Shown: positions 11,201 to 26,600 of the stretch, piece after piece
How positions within the stretch are numbered: position 1 is the stretch's first letter
Layout of the letters: each line of letters begins with the position of its first letter
DNA from: Malurus cyaneus samueli
Lineage: Eukaryota > Chordata > Aves > Passeriformes > Maluridae
Direction: 5' to 3'
NCBI GenBank assembly: GCA_009741485.1
Contig: CM019216.1
Span: 50,917,792-50,981,791, forward strand
DNA: 64,000 bases
Translations under genes and position numbers: made by a program
Notes under the pieces: generated by a model
The model's input: only the letters and a program-made list of their open reading frames with translations
What the model was told of the DNA's origin: nothing
Database searches by the model: none

Positions 11201-14200
11201 TGACATTGCCAAGACATCTGTGATATCTTATATAAAATATAATGAATGTCCTGATTTTCAGATAATGTAGAATTTGCCTGACACAAAGCCAAAAGCTTCA
11301 CACTCTTCTTTTTTTTTCAATATGGATTATTAATTGTGTTCCTTTAAAGGAAGAAATTACAGTGAACATCAATATTGGGCCCAAATACCCAATTTCAATT
11401 TCTTTAATAATACATGTACTCATGAAATGTTTAATCAATGTGATTGGTTACTGGTATTTTATCATGACACTTTGACTATTTATTTGTTTGCCTATGTATA
11501 TGTTTGACTATTATCCATATGAGTTTTAGCAGTATTTCATTTTTATATAAGTAAAAGCATCTTTCTTTCTTTGTTAAAAATGTGACTAGTTGTTAGTAAG
11601 AAAAAATATTTTACTCTAAGCAATTTCAGATTCTTGTGAGTTAGTGAATGATACTGTTTTTTGGGTGAGTGAAACAGCCATCATGTTTATAAAATTAGAA
11701 ATATTTTATTTGTTGACATCACTACTATTTAGCCTAGGAACTCTCAGAAACTAACTTTCGCATTCAGGTCTGACTTATACTTACAGAGTAACATCTGTCC
11801 AATTAAGCTGTGCTCAGAGCAGATTAGAATTTCTCTCAAAATCCACAGCACCAAATAATTTCATTTTCATTTGATCTGAAGTTTCTGCATAGCAGGTGTA
11901 TGCAAAGTATTTAAACTAAATCAAGGGAGACCAAGAGTGCAATTCCCTGTTTGGAGTGGGCCTACTCAGCTTTTGAAAAAGAAGCAATAACAGCATCAAC
12001 ATTGCTCGTAATGTCCTTTGGAGCCGAGCAGAGCAGAGGAGCCCCTGGCAGCTCCTTCCAGTGACAAACGTTCCCCTGCACTACGGAGTGGAACAGGGAG
12101 TTTGCCCTGAGACACGGCTGACTTCCCCTCAAATGCCCTCCCAGTCCGTAATCCACAAACCCCACTAATCTCCACTGGGGCTTCCCTGCATTACCGTGGA
12201 TTAGTGACGTTCTGCTGTATCATATAGCATATTTACGCACTGTTTACAAACCCTATGCAGTTTAACCCGTGACAAGCATGGGTCTGTAATCTCGTGTACT
12301 GTCAACCTTGTTTAATGCAGGTATAAAAATACACATATAAATAGTGTTATGCTTACTTCACAGGAGAGTTTTATACAGTGTTCTGCATCTATACTTTATA
12401 GCCAGCTTTTCACATCCTTGGAAAGGGAGGTTAAGTATCACTCGGTGCATTCAACCGTTCCTTTGCACAACAGCAGCCTCTCACAAATCTGTCAGGAGGC
12501 GGTGGTGTTCAGGGACTTCGCCTGGATTCCCCTTTACTCCACAACCCTTTTCTAGTGGCTTGGCTTCCAGCCTAGCAGTGCTACTTTTCCTCTCTCAAAA
12601 TCTGTGAGCCTCTATCCTACAGGAAGCCTGACAGCCTTAGACTCCCTGCTCCTGAAGGCTTCAATCATCCTGTTTTTTAAGGTCTGCTAGTAGTCTTCTG
12701 CCAAATATGGATCAGTTTAAAAATAGTTGTGACTAATTTAAAAGGAGAAGCAATTTAAAGGATGCACTGAGTTCCTTTAACCTCACCATTTGTTGGCTCT
12801 TTTCGCTACCCATCACCATTGTATTCTCTTTTCCCTCACTTCTCTTTGGTGAGCCAGCAGGCAAGTTTCTGTAGCAAGATCAGAAATTGAAAATTGGGAG
12901 AGATATTTCCTAGACTTTTCAAATTACTTCTGGTTTTCCTGTGCCAGGTGCCTGGTGCCTAGGGCCATCACAGCCCCTCTTCTCACCCTTCCACTCCATC
13001 AGTCTGCAGTCTTACTGCGCATAGCTCCCACAGGCAGCTGTCCTCACTAACGCAAAAAGGCACCTGCAGGCCCTACAGAAGGATGGCAGCACTCAACTGT
13101 TTTCTCTTTCTCAGTAAGAAGGGCCGGAGCCAAGCTGTGGGGCACAAAATGCAAGACCCAGCGAGGAATAACAGGGTGCTGTGGGAAGGACAGTGAGGCA
13201 ACCATGCAAGGAGAAAGAGTAACCAAGTGCCTTCTTAAAAGTCTGCTTATAGCATGTGGATATGCACACAAACAGCTCTGCATAACTCATAAACACATTA
13301 AAAATTCCCTAAGTTCTCCTTCTTTAAATACTATATCTGGAGTTGCTGGGAAAGCCATGTCTGTCTATTCCTTCAGGGCCCAGTCAGGGCACTCTTTTTC
13401 CTTTTAAAACTTGCACCTGGCTTGACATCACCTCTCTAATCTGTAACCTCCTCCTTCTCTTCCTTTTCCTCTCTGACTGCTGCAAGACCCTGTATTCAGT
13501 CCCTACTCTTCTAAAGCTTCAGCAAAGTGATAAAATATGGCAAGGACAAGCCTAGGGGAGATTCTGGTGCTGGTAAGAAGGCCTAGGCCTGAGTGCCATG
13601 GACCCTAATCTTTTTTGCAACAAACTACTGACTGTTGCTTTAGTCTCTACCTCTGACACTAATTTCACTATGAACAAATTGGTGCTCTTTCTGTAGAACG
13701 GATTCTTTTCTTCTCTAAATACTCTGGTGGCTTGCCGAGCTGTATGTACCATTTTTCATCAACAGACTTTAAACATAACCAAAAGAGATATATCTTTCTT
13801 CTCTTCTAATGTGGATGTAATTTTAAGTTTCTTCTTTGGTACATCTTACCTTTTTTACGAGGATTGTGACTACAGTGAAGGCAGGAGAAGTTAAGTCAAA
13901 TGAAATTTGTGGTCTGTGAATCTCTGGACTACTTCATCAGAGTGTTTGGTGATACCACCTCTCTCTTCTTCCTTTCCCACTCCAACAGTTGGGGTGCACA
14001 ACTGTCATGAAAATCTGGCCTCAGAAGCAAAAAGTATATCCAGGACGATCTGCATGCAGCAATGGCAGAACTGAATGGTATTCTCTGCTCTTTGAAACAT
14101 GTAAAGATTTAGTAACGGGCCTGCTGTATCTGTGGAATCAAAACCATTAATGCCTGTTGAAGTTATTATTGAAGCATTTTTTTCAGTTGACTTTGTGCAG

Positions 14201-17200
14201 CAATTTTGGAGAGGCTTCTGTAACTTGCATCTCTGTTGAATTTTAAACTAGATGCAGCACTTACCAGCATTTCTGAGGAAATTTCTAGGCAAATTGAACT
14301 GCAAATTTGCTTTATGTGTGACTGGCATACACTAAGAAACCATCTTAGAGAACCACTTTAGAGAAGTAGCGGGAACACTATTCACACAACATGCACAAAC
14401 CCCCTTATGATTTAAATGTGAACAGACTATGTATCTTTGCCATGTTAGCTCAATAATCCAAACTTCCCTCGGGCAAGTTGCCTGTGTGTCTAAACAGCAC
14501 ACATCTGTTCTTTTCCACCACTTGTTTACATGTTCTTCCTCTCTGTGTGCCTGCTCCATCCTCATTTTAAAGACATTCCTTAATGCTTTGTTTATTTCTC
14601 ACGTATATTTCACAACTGTATGCTGTAACAGTAGTATGTGTTGAGTGCTGGTTTTATACAATTTATGATCCAGCGTTTGTTTTTTAGTATGTTAGTTTGC
14701 ATGAAGAATAATTCTATGAAGTCATTCAAGGTTAAAATCAAGCTTTCTGGCTTCAGGCTGACTGGGCAGCATCGCAAAATACCACATTGCATGGTAATGT
14801 AACTAATGAATCTACAGTGATACATACTGTAATACAGAGTAAGAGATTTAGGATAGGAGAGAAAAATCTAATTAAAGTTAGCAATTTAATAGTGCCATCC
14901 AAAATATTAATCTATTCTTTTACTGAGCATAATAAGAAGAAAAATACACACTGAATTAAGAAGAAACATTAATATTTTTCAAATAATGACATCTTTAGTT
15001 TTCTGTTCTCAAGTATTAAACAGTCTGATTTTCAGAAATGCCAAGTAAATATTTGTTCAGTAGTACTGAAAAAATAATCCTGGATAGGTGGGAGGTAACT
15101 TCTGTGAAGTCCACCATCTTTACAACATTAGTACAATGTTGTACAAGTATCAGGACAACGAAGATGCTTATTTTACCCTAAGAATGGAGGAAAACATTGC
15201 TTCAGTTTGAAAATTTTTGCTAGAGAAGCCCAGTTCTGAGAAGTATCTTACAAACCTTTTAGTTTTATGTTTTCTCTTTACTATTTAAAGTGTTCTACAA
15301 TTAATAAGCAAGATAGGCTGAAGTGGATTGTTTGCTCCTCTACTGAAATTACAATTGATGCTACCAATACAAAGCACTCAGCACAGGACTTGTTTACATG
15401 TTTAGTCTGCTTGCTTATCATATTTGAGTGCTGATCAGTGCTGCTTCAGTCTCTTTTTCCAGAGCCTCTTGTTGCCAGCCTGGAGTAGAGCCTGCAGTGT
15501 GGGTTTTTATGAAAGGCTTAACAATAAAAGTAAAATTCACAGACAAATATTTCCTCTTTTTTATGTAGAAATCTCAGCAAGCATATGAAAAAGTCTATGA
15601 CATTAGGAACAGGAACATCTGACATTTCATTCCTGTAAAATGCGCCCACAGACTAACAATGCATCATTCAGAAAAGAAACCGAGTGTTTTCAAGGTAGAA
15701 ACACAATCAAAAAAGTATTCCTGTACATAAATGAATATCAGGAAAAAAGGTTTCTGCTGATTGAGCTGTTGAAATTACAAAATCCTAAAACTGGCAGAAC
15801 AGAAGATGGTGTGGAATTAAAAATCCAACACTGAGGAACTCATTGAGATAATGATTCTGCTCCTAGGCTTTTTTCCTTTTTTTTGGGAAAGTAACTTAGC
15901 GGTGCAAGTCTCTTCTATTTGTGATGGCTATAAAAAAGCAGGAATGTTCTTTTTAGATGTGTATAAATACTATTGCATAATGCCATGTTGGTCTCTGATC
16001 CTTGTGAACGCAATTATTTCCTTTGGACAAAACCCTCTCTTCATTAGCACTGAATGGTATTTGTCAGTCTTTTTCCTGTTTAGATAATTTGTTCAGTGTT
16101 GATATATTTAAAAACATTCAATTGGTTGGAATAGTATCTGCGGCTTTCCATCAAAGGAGTGATGGCAGTGGCTGTGGGTCTAAATCTCAAAGCACCACTC
16201 TGTAGACTTCCTAAGTGATTAGTACAGAGTATTATCGCTCTCCACCATCTGGCTATCTAATATGGAAACGATATTAAAGGAATCAGAAGACCTATACAGG
16301 CTTCGTCACTTTGGACATACAGAATGTCAAAGCAAAAACGTGGAAGCTACATTTAAACAACAAGATATATGCTTAAAAATAGGCAAACTATTTCTATTTG
16401 TAGGGAAGATGTACATCTGTCCTCTCTCATCTTAATTACTTGCAAGTATATAAAGCCATACATGTGTATACTGAGATAATGCAGCTTAACACATATACGC
16501 AGGCTGCATGTTTAGCATGCTAGGAGTGAAACCTGTTTCAATTAAGAGTCTCATTTTTGTTTTGATGTCACTACAATTTGTTGATGTGTTGGAGGGTTTC
16601 TGAGGCTTTGATTTATCTGTGCTTTAAAGGTTTTGAAGTTAAATGCTTTGGGTAAGGCAGAATTAAAGAACCATCAGAAATTTCTCTGTTAAAGCCTCAC
16701 AATCCAATACATAAAAACTCTTGTAATTCAGTGTACTGTATATCTTTGTGTATAAAAATATCCCTTTATAAGGAAGAACAAAAGATACGCTTCTCCACTC
16801 CAGGAACATTACATGGAATAAAGAGCCTCTGAAAACCTCTGAAGCACAGAATGCAAGCTTGTGCTGCCAGACAAAAGTGAAAGCCTATCCTGTTTTCTCT
16901 CTCCCTGATGTAGTTGCTGTGTCAGATGAGGGCATCAGGGCAGATTCAAAAGTCAGAATGAAGAAAAGAGAAACAGTGCAGAGAGAAGTGTGGTGAATTC
17001 AGTCCGACGAACACCTAGGTTTTCCCTGTGCAAGCCCAGCTTTAGGCTTTTTAATTTCTTTGTTTTACAGAAGTGCAGAAGAAGGTGGTAATTAAAAATG
17101 GGTTATCAGATTTCACTCATTTGTAGGTGTTGTGCTCCAGGGTATTGTGAGCCCTGTATCCGGCACAGAGGAAAGCAGAAAAAAAGGGAGGTCTTTTCTC

Positions 17201-17615
17201 CTGTTTCCTTCAAGCTGTTTAGGAAGTTATTTCTTTACTTCTTTTCAAATGGTTTTATTTTTATCTCACAATGAAAATCGGTTTCTTTGCCTTGCCAGAG
17301 AATCCAGAGTTACTGGGCTTTCAACTACACACATGTCACAAAAGTGCTCTAGCTGTTAATGAGGAAACAACACGTTTGGCTGAGCAGAACAACTAATAGG
17401 GTCTGGTTTGCTAAAGATTCATGTCCTTTGGTCCTGAAATCTCCCTCCCCACTGCAGTGATCTCAGGTCCTCCTCTGTGGCACCTGCTCCAGACAAAAGA
17501 CAGCATGTACTGCAGCTAACCTGGAGGAAGGACAGTAGTGGTGCTGAGAACCTTTCCCTCTGCTAAAGAACTATTTTCCTTTCTCTTCTATGGAACTGTG
17601 GGGGTTTTATTTAAG
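5226..17615. other. Intergenic DNA, no gene recognised
   Basis: About 12 kb of AT-rich sequence. Open frames are short (at most about 120 codons), show no family resemblance and lack convincing splice context. Small features are a G8 run near 6972, a C-rich run at 9660-9678, and a short imperfect tandem of the word GTTCAGATA at 10761-10820. A slightly more GC-rich patch at 11985-12290 may be conserved non-coding DNA or an old repeat. Confidence 0.5.

Positions 17616-17649
<34 letters not shown>
17616..17649. repeat. Poly(A) run of 34
   Basis: An uninterrupted A34 tract. No gene-like or LINE-like sequence is recognisable upstream of it, so it cannot be called a retroposed mRNA tail. The length may be imprecise, since long homopolymers are error-prone in assembly. 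Confidence 0.9.
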
Positions 17650-17652
<3 letters not shown>

Positions 17653-20600
17653 TATAAGACCACTTATAGTTACTTTAAGATGCCTATCCTTGTGCACATA
17701 TGGCTGAAATTGGTCACTGGCTGACAGCAGCCACATGTGCCTAAGGAATCTAGGCTATCAAATCACTTCTAATATGTGTTTTTATATTTTATATTGTCAG
17801 TACTTTTGACCACAGTTCTCTGACCTTTGGTTATGTTCTTCATGGTATCCAAGGAATGTAGTCAAACACTATCTTCTTACCCAAATTTCAACTTCTTTTT
17901 CTTCTCCGTGTATCATGAAAAGAACAGGGCATCTTTTCCCATTGTGTACAAGTTATTTATTACACACATAAAGGCAGTGGAACTGTGTAGCACTGCTTTT
18001 GGCAGCAAAGCCAACTCAAGTCGAATTGATGAGCTGTTTACTGCTCTGAATCTGATCAAATCTACACTATACTTTGCATCCACAAAGAAGTTGTGTGGAC
18101 ACAGCTGTCTCTGAACTCAAGGAGAAGGTGGCTTGCTAAAATGATACATAGTAAAAAACCAACAGAATTAATTTTTTACGGTATTGTTAATCCAAATTTT
18201 TTCAACGTTCTCATTCTCATTTCTTCCGCTTCATCAGTGCAGGGGCAAATGTGCATTGATGCACTGGTGAATGGAGCTGGGAGATGAATCTTAAAGCAGA
18301 TCTGCTACCAAAGTGGAATTAATCTTGAGGTATTCCTGAAGTGTAAAATTCTTTTCAGACTGAAGATACCAGCAAGTTTGTCTTTTACTGCAGAGTGGAT
18401 AGAATTCCATCTTGGACAGCCACAGTGCAAGGGCAAGAATCCAGACCCTACTGACATCAGAAGTAAAATATCCCATGAATTCAACATTGTGGCACTGAAT
18501 AAACTCCAATAGTTGCAACTCTGTTCTAGGGGAGCTATAAAACCTATGAAACTTTATCTGCCAGTTGAATCTCCCCTGCCATCACAAATTCCAATCATGA
18601 CTATGGAAAAAGAATTATTAAATAACCAAAAGATAAAATTAAAATTGCCCCATACTTAACTGTCCCAATCTTTTCATAAAGTATTTAGGATACAAATAAC
18701 TTTTAATTCTACTGCACCTACATTTGCCTGCATAATTTAGGGAAAGATTTTATCAGAGTATTTAAAATTTCTGGTGCTTTTTTTTTTTTTTTTAAACTGG
18801 TGTCAATTAGTACAGAGTGTGACCTGCTTTTCATAAAATTTTGCCTGCAAAGGATATCAAATATTCTATTGTCCTCATTATAGAGAGGCAACATACACAT
18901 TCCCTTTTTTGGTGTAAATTAGGGAAAGATTATGAAAATGCAACTTTCAAAAAAGCAATTTAAATAAAATATAAAGACTTCATATTTTTTAGACTATTCC
19001 TTCTAAAATAGCTTTTATTACAGCTTTACATCCTGGATTTCTACCAACATTGATGCCATCTCATGAAATTAAACTGGACCATTTTCAACAGTACTGGATG
19101 AAATGAATCACTCAGAAGTCAACTTTATGAAATATACATGGGGGACAGTAAACTTTTCAAATAATAATGCTTTAATAGATTCAGAAATAGTTATTTGCAC
19201 GAAGACATGTCTTTTATGACATATGATTTGATATGGAATTCTTATGGATTCTCTCTGAAATTATCTACTAATAATTTAAAATGGGATTTTAAAATGAAGG
19301 TTTGAATGGTCTTTTGTCAAGACATGATATTTATCATGCAAACAAGAAGATATCTTGTCCAGTTTTCCTTAGACAGAATTTTGTGGTGATGATTTTTAGT
19401 TGTAAAGCAGAGAAGCTCCATCTGAGATAGATACACTGGCGTATATACCAGGGAGCCATATGACAAGCATTAAACGGCTTAGAAGATTGTCTTAGTGCAT
19501 TATTAGTTCAGCAGTTGTAAGGATTATTGCTGTTGTTGTTTGGGATTTTTTTTCTGGCAATATCATAGTAAACAACAGTTTAGAGGAGAACAACAAAGTC
19601 ATTTTGCTGCTGCTGCTAACAGCAGTATTTTTCCAAGAGAGAAGAAGGAATGCAGGAAAAAAACACAGATTCGATGTCTGCACAGTACTAACATAACATT
19701 CTCCACAGATATCTGAGCTGCTTCTGAATGACTTAAATTTGCACTGGAAGCAGAGTAAATTAATTAGTGCTACGACTATTCTCTTTGGGCTGCTTGTTCA
19801 GCTAAGAAGTCCAATATATTCATCCAGATGTACAGCCACAGTAAATGCAGCCATCCAGGTCCCAGTATCCAAGGCCAGCTGTTAAGATCTGTACTCTGCT
19901 TCTCTTGAGCTTTGCGGACACAAGTAATAGCCCCTGTTTAAGTTACAAACCTTTCAGAGAAAGAAATCAACCTTTGCAGTATTAAGAACAAGATAGTTAA
20001 AGCAGGCATCAACCATAAAGAATGAAAGTCAAGACATCTAAGTTGTTTGCTATAATACAGGAGCTAAGGAGGAATTTAAGATAGGTCACATTGTGAAAGT
20101 TGAAATTGTAGAAAAATTGCCTTTTCAAAGACTTTATAAATTACTGTAGAGGGGAATTAAACTGCATTTTTCAAGGCCACCAAAAAAAAAAAAAAAAAAA
20201 AAGAATGTTTCAGTACTTGAGACATAAGTTTTTTAAATCTGGATAAGAATTTCAATAGTAAGCATTACAGTTTACACTGACAAAACTCTATCTTAGATTA
20301 AAAAGTTAACTTCTGCCTAACATTTGCCAAATTGAGAGAAGAGCTTTGAGAGGTTTGAGACAAACATAATGCCTAGGTGATAAGTACTAACTGATAGGCA
20401 GGAGCTGTGCCTCCTGGTGACTGAGGGAATATGGAGAGCGAGGACAAACCATGTTTAATGATGTTGCATGTAGGCTGAAAGCCAAACATCCATAAGCAGA
20501 TTGTCAAAGTCAGGTTGAAATTTTAATTCGAAAATTATGAAGGAGAGAAAAACCTAAGGGGATTTTATAAAGATGGTAACTTGTGCTTTAGATGAAACAG

Positions 20601-23600
20601 GGTGAGAAGTGAAGGGTATACACAAAGGGGTGAAGGACTAAGACAAATCCTCCAAAGGCAATGATGAAACATGGGAGCATCATGAGTCAACATTGTCATA
20701 AAAATCAAGTGAGACAAGATTTCAATGGCAGAAATTTGACCATGATCTGAAAGATGACAACTAACCACAAAGACTGATTATGGGCCTTGGGTCATTCGAG
20801 ACTTGACTGAAAACAGATTCAGCTTTAAGGCAGACAATAGACTGTAGAACATGCAGTTTTAGAAGAACTTAGACAGCAAATGTAAAGAGAATATGGACTG
20901 AGGCTGCAGCCGAACGGGTAAGATGTAACATCTACAAGAGCAAGTACATACTTTTATTTTCAAAGGGACAAAGGCCCCTTAGGTTGCCAGATTCTGTGAG
21001 AAGTCAGTGAGCTCTATCTAATCACTCTTTCTTGCTCTGAAATCTCCCTAATTATCATTCTAATTACATGGATATGACAACTCAACTGTCATAGTGGTAC
21101 TTGCCACAAGTTTCTGGAGTCCTGCAAATATAGTATGTAATTGGTAATATCTGCTGTAGACCCACACATACATTTGACACGAATGCAGGGGATATATCTT
21201 TGACACAAAAGTCAATGTATATTAATACATATACAATATACATATATTATACTATACAATATACTTCTCCTCATCAATTAAGGGAATAGGTCCTTGCCAT
21301 ACTACATCACCTCAGGAAAGCATTCCTTCTTTCACTGAATGTCCCCCAAGTGAAGGATACTATTGCCACCTTCCCAACTGTCCCAAAAGCATAAAGCAAA
21401 TGCCTTTTTCTATACATGATTTTACTCTTTTTGTAAGTCTCCTTACCTGTCTCACAGAGTTATGTTGGGAGGAAGGTTATTCTTAGGATTGTAGATACCA
21501 TTTTGCCAAGACATAGCAGAAAGACACCTACATGTCCAATAGTATTATTTGTCTAGTATTTTCAATTTGCCTGTTATTTGCAATTTTAATGCTTATATGT
21601 CTGCTCAAAATCATGATGTTTGCAGCAATCAGTGCAAATTAGAAGGAGAGCAGTCATGTCACCACATCATGCTATATTACATGGGGAGTTAGCATCTGGT
21701 CAAAACTCAATTCAAGTATATCTCATATTTAATATTTTGAACTGAACATGTATTACATGTCAAAAAAAATTATTGATTCCCTGGACGCCCACCAAAAGTA
21801 GAGTTTTTGACTGAGTGCATTTTAATGTATGCCTGAGCTCCTTCCTTTCAGTATTTCAAAGCATTTGCAAGCCACCTTTCATGACTTTTAGGCTGTAGAC
21901 TGATTCTCTTACATATAAGCAAGTCTGGCTCTCTCAAATATAAACCACCCAGAAAGTGAATAAAAATAAGACTAATTTTTCCTTCCCTACCCAGATACAA
22001 GTTCTTGTGGTAAAATCAAATAACCATTTTGATCACACCAAATGAACTACAGTTTTTCTGGAGCCCTGGGAAGATGTTTTTCCTCACCATTTCCTCACTT
22101 CATACTAGCTGTTTTAAACAGCTGTTAATCCACTTTCATAGATACATGGTAATGGTCATATGTTGGCTTACGGACATAGGCTGGATGCTTGACAAAATGA
22201 CCCATACATGGTTCTTTCAATAGGGATACTTAAAACATTGTTCTAACCTGGACTGAAAGTTAGATGTATTACAATGTATTAGATGCAAATGTTTTCCTCC
22301 CTTTCAGTTATTACGGCTCACTTAGTGCTACAGTATGAGTGAATGTGAATTGAAAGTGGCTCAGCAAAAGTCTGTAGTATTGAATAAGAACTGCATGGAA
22401 TAATCTATGAAAGACATAGCAATGTCCTAAGCTAGAGAATTAAAACCTGTCTCTTTTCCCATTAGTAAGAATGTGTTTTTCTTTAATTGTATTTGTTTTC
22501 TTTTTCTTTATGATGCTTTAATAGTCATAATACTAGAATGCAGACATGAGTTAATGTCTTTAATCTAAATTACAATCATGATTATAAATAAGGGAGCATT
22601 GAATTGGTTCATCCTTGTAGTTTTATAAATGAATACCTTGAACCTTAAGTAGATGATTGGGAAATGCCACCATAAGCTGAGGTGGCAAATACCCTCAGAG
22701 TCATACATACAGATGGATCCAATAACTCTAAGAGATTTCAGTAACAGAAACTGGATGCCACATCACATTGCTCCAAGTGTGAGTGGTAGCTAAACCAACG
22801 TTAGAATTGAGACCTCTTATTTCTGTTGAGGTCAGGGGTGCTTTTCTTCTTCAAACAATAAGTTACTGTTTCCCTGAATATCTTGTAGGAAAGGCATTTT
22901 GAGCATCACTGGTTTTTTGTTTTAGACTTTGGGTTAAACATAAACAGAAATCTTAAGAGATAGCCAATGTGAGAGGTAGGTAGGATTTTTTGTACAGTTA
23001 GGCCCAGCAATCAATTTCAAAATTAATGTGAAACATAAAACAGCACCGCTTAATTATTTCTTCCTAGGTAGGCTCTAATTTGGCAGGATCACAAAAACCT
23101 ACACTGCGTGAAGTTTTCTGAGCACTCGAGCTTTGCAGCATTAACCATAGACATCAACAGGTTCTTCCATCATCATGAGGGTTAGTATAACAATCAAGAA
23201 AGGCTGTTTTTACTCAAGTGTTTCCAGTTAGAGAGTAGATGTTGAATTTAATTGTCTGGGCTTCAAAAGGCTTTGAAGAGCATGAAGTATTGGGCTCAAA
23301 CACAAAGCTTTTTTCCTAATTCTAAACCAGGTGACCACAAAATTCAGGCCTTGATTCATTTGACCCAACTTGAGCCTTCTAACCAACTTGCAGGTTAGAG
23401 GTTGTGTCTAAGCAAGACACAATCCCAATTGCTCATGAAGGGAGTAGAGCATCTCTAGAACAACTGTTTACTTATTACATGAATTGCAGTTTCCATTTGG
23501 AGAAGCCTCTGTCTTTATTGACTGGTGAATAGTGCAAGAGCATGTACATTCACATTTTATCCTAAATGAGCAACTGGCAGAAGCTCCAATGGAGCAAATG

Positions 23601-26600
23601 TCTTGGCTCCTCTTAAAAAAAAACCAGCATATACACATCAGAAATGTGTGAAGAGGGAAGAATGATGAGCTGAATGTCAGAAAGAATTCTAATACATTCT
23701 GGCTATGAGAAGCATAGATTTGCTTCTTCTTAATTGGACACTGGGCTCTGCAAACATGCAGGAAAGACACTGCCTCTCTTCCACAGACATCCTAACTTCA
23801 CAGAAAATCCATAGATTAAAGAAGGAAATAGATACAAGACCACACACAAAGTCTGCATAGTGGTGACAAATGCATTGTGTTTGTGCAATACCTGAAGATT
23901 GGGAAGGTGGGAAGCTGGAGCCAAAAAAAGAAGCTTGTGGCTGAAGGGAGAGACAGACAGAAGAACAAGAGAGAGGAGAGTAAGAAACAGAACAGACTGG
24001 CAGCGTAGAATCAAGATTTTTCAGTTAAATAAGTAAATACATATTTCCCCCACCCACATCTGGAACAATATAAATTTTGGATTCAAAACTGCATTCTTTA
24101 TTTTCTTAAGACTCCCAGTAAAGTGTCTTTTGCTCAAGGAACGAAGGATCTACTTAGTGGCTCAGCTGCATGACTTCTGCATGTAGTTGGCAATATTCAC
24201 TCAAACTTTTTAATTGCACGCAGTGTCTTCTTTTTAAGTAAAACACTTTCCACTTTTCCCCTGTACATGCTTTTTTAAAACCCCTATTTCAGTCAGGAAA
24301 AAAAGAATAGCTTCAGGAAGTTGGAGATGCCAGATCAAGCCTACCGTGACCTCTAGAGCTAAAAAGTCTACCCTGTTTAGTAAAGTTCCAAAAAGTGAAA
24401 TGTGCTTTTATTTCGGTATACAGTGTCTCATATTGCAGGTGAATGAAGGCTTCTTTTCAAACCAAATGGTGTCTTCACCTTGCAGACTGGCATACTTAAT
24501 GGTCTCCAAGACATGCAACTTTTTAAATCCACATTATAGCTGTCAAGAATCAGAGAAACAAGACTGTGGTAATTAAAATCACTTAGAATTATTTTCTATT
24601 TTATAGTTGTGTTTGCATGTATCTAAATATTTAGTAAAAAAAAAAAAAAGCTATCTACTCACATTACAAAATATGAACTAGTAGAGGTTAATTTACTCTA
24701 CCTTACATTCTGGCAAATGTAGTGACATATACCACAGTGATGGAATTTGTGCTTCTGAGACAAAACTAAAGAAATTAATAGTTTCTTTTAAGCGGGTGGT
24801 GGAGCAACATAGGGAAGACGGGTTTTGTTGACTAGAAAAAGGTGATGTAACTGCTGCAGAATGGGGATTTGCCTAGATTTATAGTGGATTTTCTGTGCTT
24901 AAAAGTCAAAGGAAGATTAGATCAGGAAAAGCATAGATCAGAAATGCATATTCTATATCTGCTGCTTGAAGTATTTAAAAAGAAGTATTAAAAATAGCCA
25001 ATGAGATAACATTTGCAGGGTGAACTAAATAATGAATTAGCTCTAACAAATGCTATGTTTGGGGAGCAAAACCTGCAGGAGTTCAAGCTAGAGACTACAC
25101 CTAACAATAACACCCAGTGCAGAGTCCAAATTGGTAAAATATGTCACGGACTGTTAAATTAATGCAGATGTGTATCCAGCCACTCTTGCCAAAGCCCATC
25201 AGTCCTAGATGCAAGTTTTACAATCGTCTTGGTTGAATTTCTAGCAAGCATCGGTTGTTCCACTTTTTCAGCCTGTTGAGGTCCCCCCAAATGTCATGTT
25301 TTGCAGGAATGTGGGATTGGTCCCCAGGCATGCTTCTTGTTCAGGCAATCTCTGCCATCATGCTATCCTGAACCTGCTTTCCCATTATCCACCACTACCT
25401 TTCTGACAGAACACCAGCTTTTAGCTCTTTCAGTTCTCTTCCAGCTTAGGTTTGATGGGACTGTTTCTCTATCCTTCAGTAACCTAGTTTAAAGCCATCC
25501 TTATGAGGCTGGCAAGACAGTTGGCAAAGGCATTCTTGGCCCATTTTGTTAGGTGAATCCTCTCTCTATCCATCAGATGTCATTCCTCAAAAATCCTGGA
25601 GGAACCTGGAAATGTCTGAAATACTACAATGATATTAGCAGCATTTGTTTGTCTAGGCTGATCTTTAGCCCATGTCCCTCACAGCAGGTCACCATCCAGA
25701 GTGTAACAAGTAAAGAACTGCTGCTCCTGGTAATCAGTTAATTTTTCAGCTGCTTTTCACTGTTCTGTCCCCTCCTCCTGATATGTAAATGAACTGCCTG
25801 TGATCAACAGATCATGAAGATATCCATTTATGTTATTTTTTCATGTCAGATGTCACTCAAATGCAGTTTCTATTCATTAACTACATCTGATAGCATCTTC
25901 ATGCACTTCTTCCTTTTACACCAGTTACTGTAGAAACTCCAGACTATTTGCTTTTCAATCTTTCCATTAAATTACCTTATCTCAGGCATTCCTCTACCAC
26001 TCATTTTCCATTATCTGTAGTACTGCAGCTCAAATTTTTCTTTGTTTCTGTGGCAAATCTCTTATTACTATCATGTCACAGTCTATTATTCTTCACTTGT
26101 CAGAAAACAAGATGCTGTATCAGCAGTAACAGTAACGAAGACTTGTTTTGCATCAGTTATGTCCTCTCTTCTTATCACAATAACCCAAGCTTCCCTGACA
26201 GTCTTCCATGCCCTCCCATGTCCTACACAATATCCCAATGTCTCTTCTAGGCCTCCCTGCAACACATCCCGTTCCTGCCCTTTTACTACCCAACTTCCCT
26301 CAGTGAGTCATGTCCCAAAGACTCATAGCTCCCCCATATCTCTTGCTTGACTAAGATAAGACATAATACATATTGATAATATGTGCCGTGACCTATCGTG
26401 TAATGAGCTGACCAATACTTATGGACAACCACTCTTGGAAAAATAGATACACAGCATTGTTTCTTCCTTCCCTCATTCAGGAGCTAAACGAGCCTCCCTT
26501 TTCTCCCAAATTTCCCACTTTTAGGAAAGGTGTGAGAATACCATATCTCTGAATCCTCTTACACTCTACAGAATTTGCCTGAAATTAGTGGGTGGATTAA

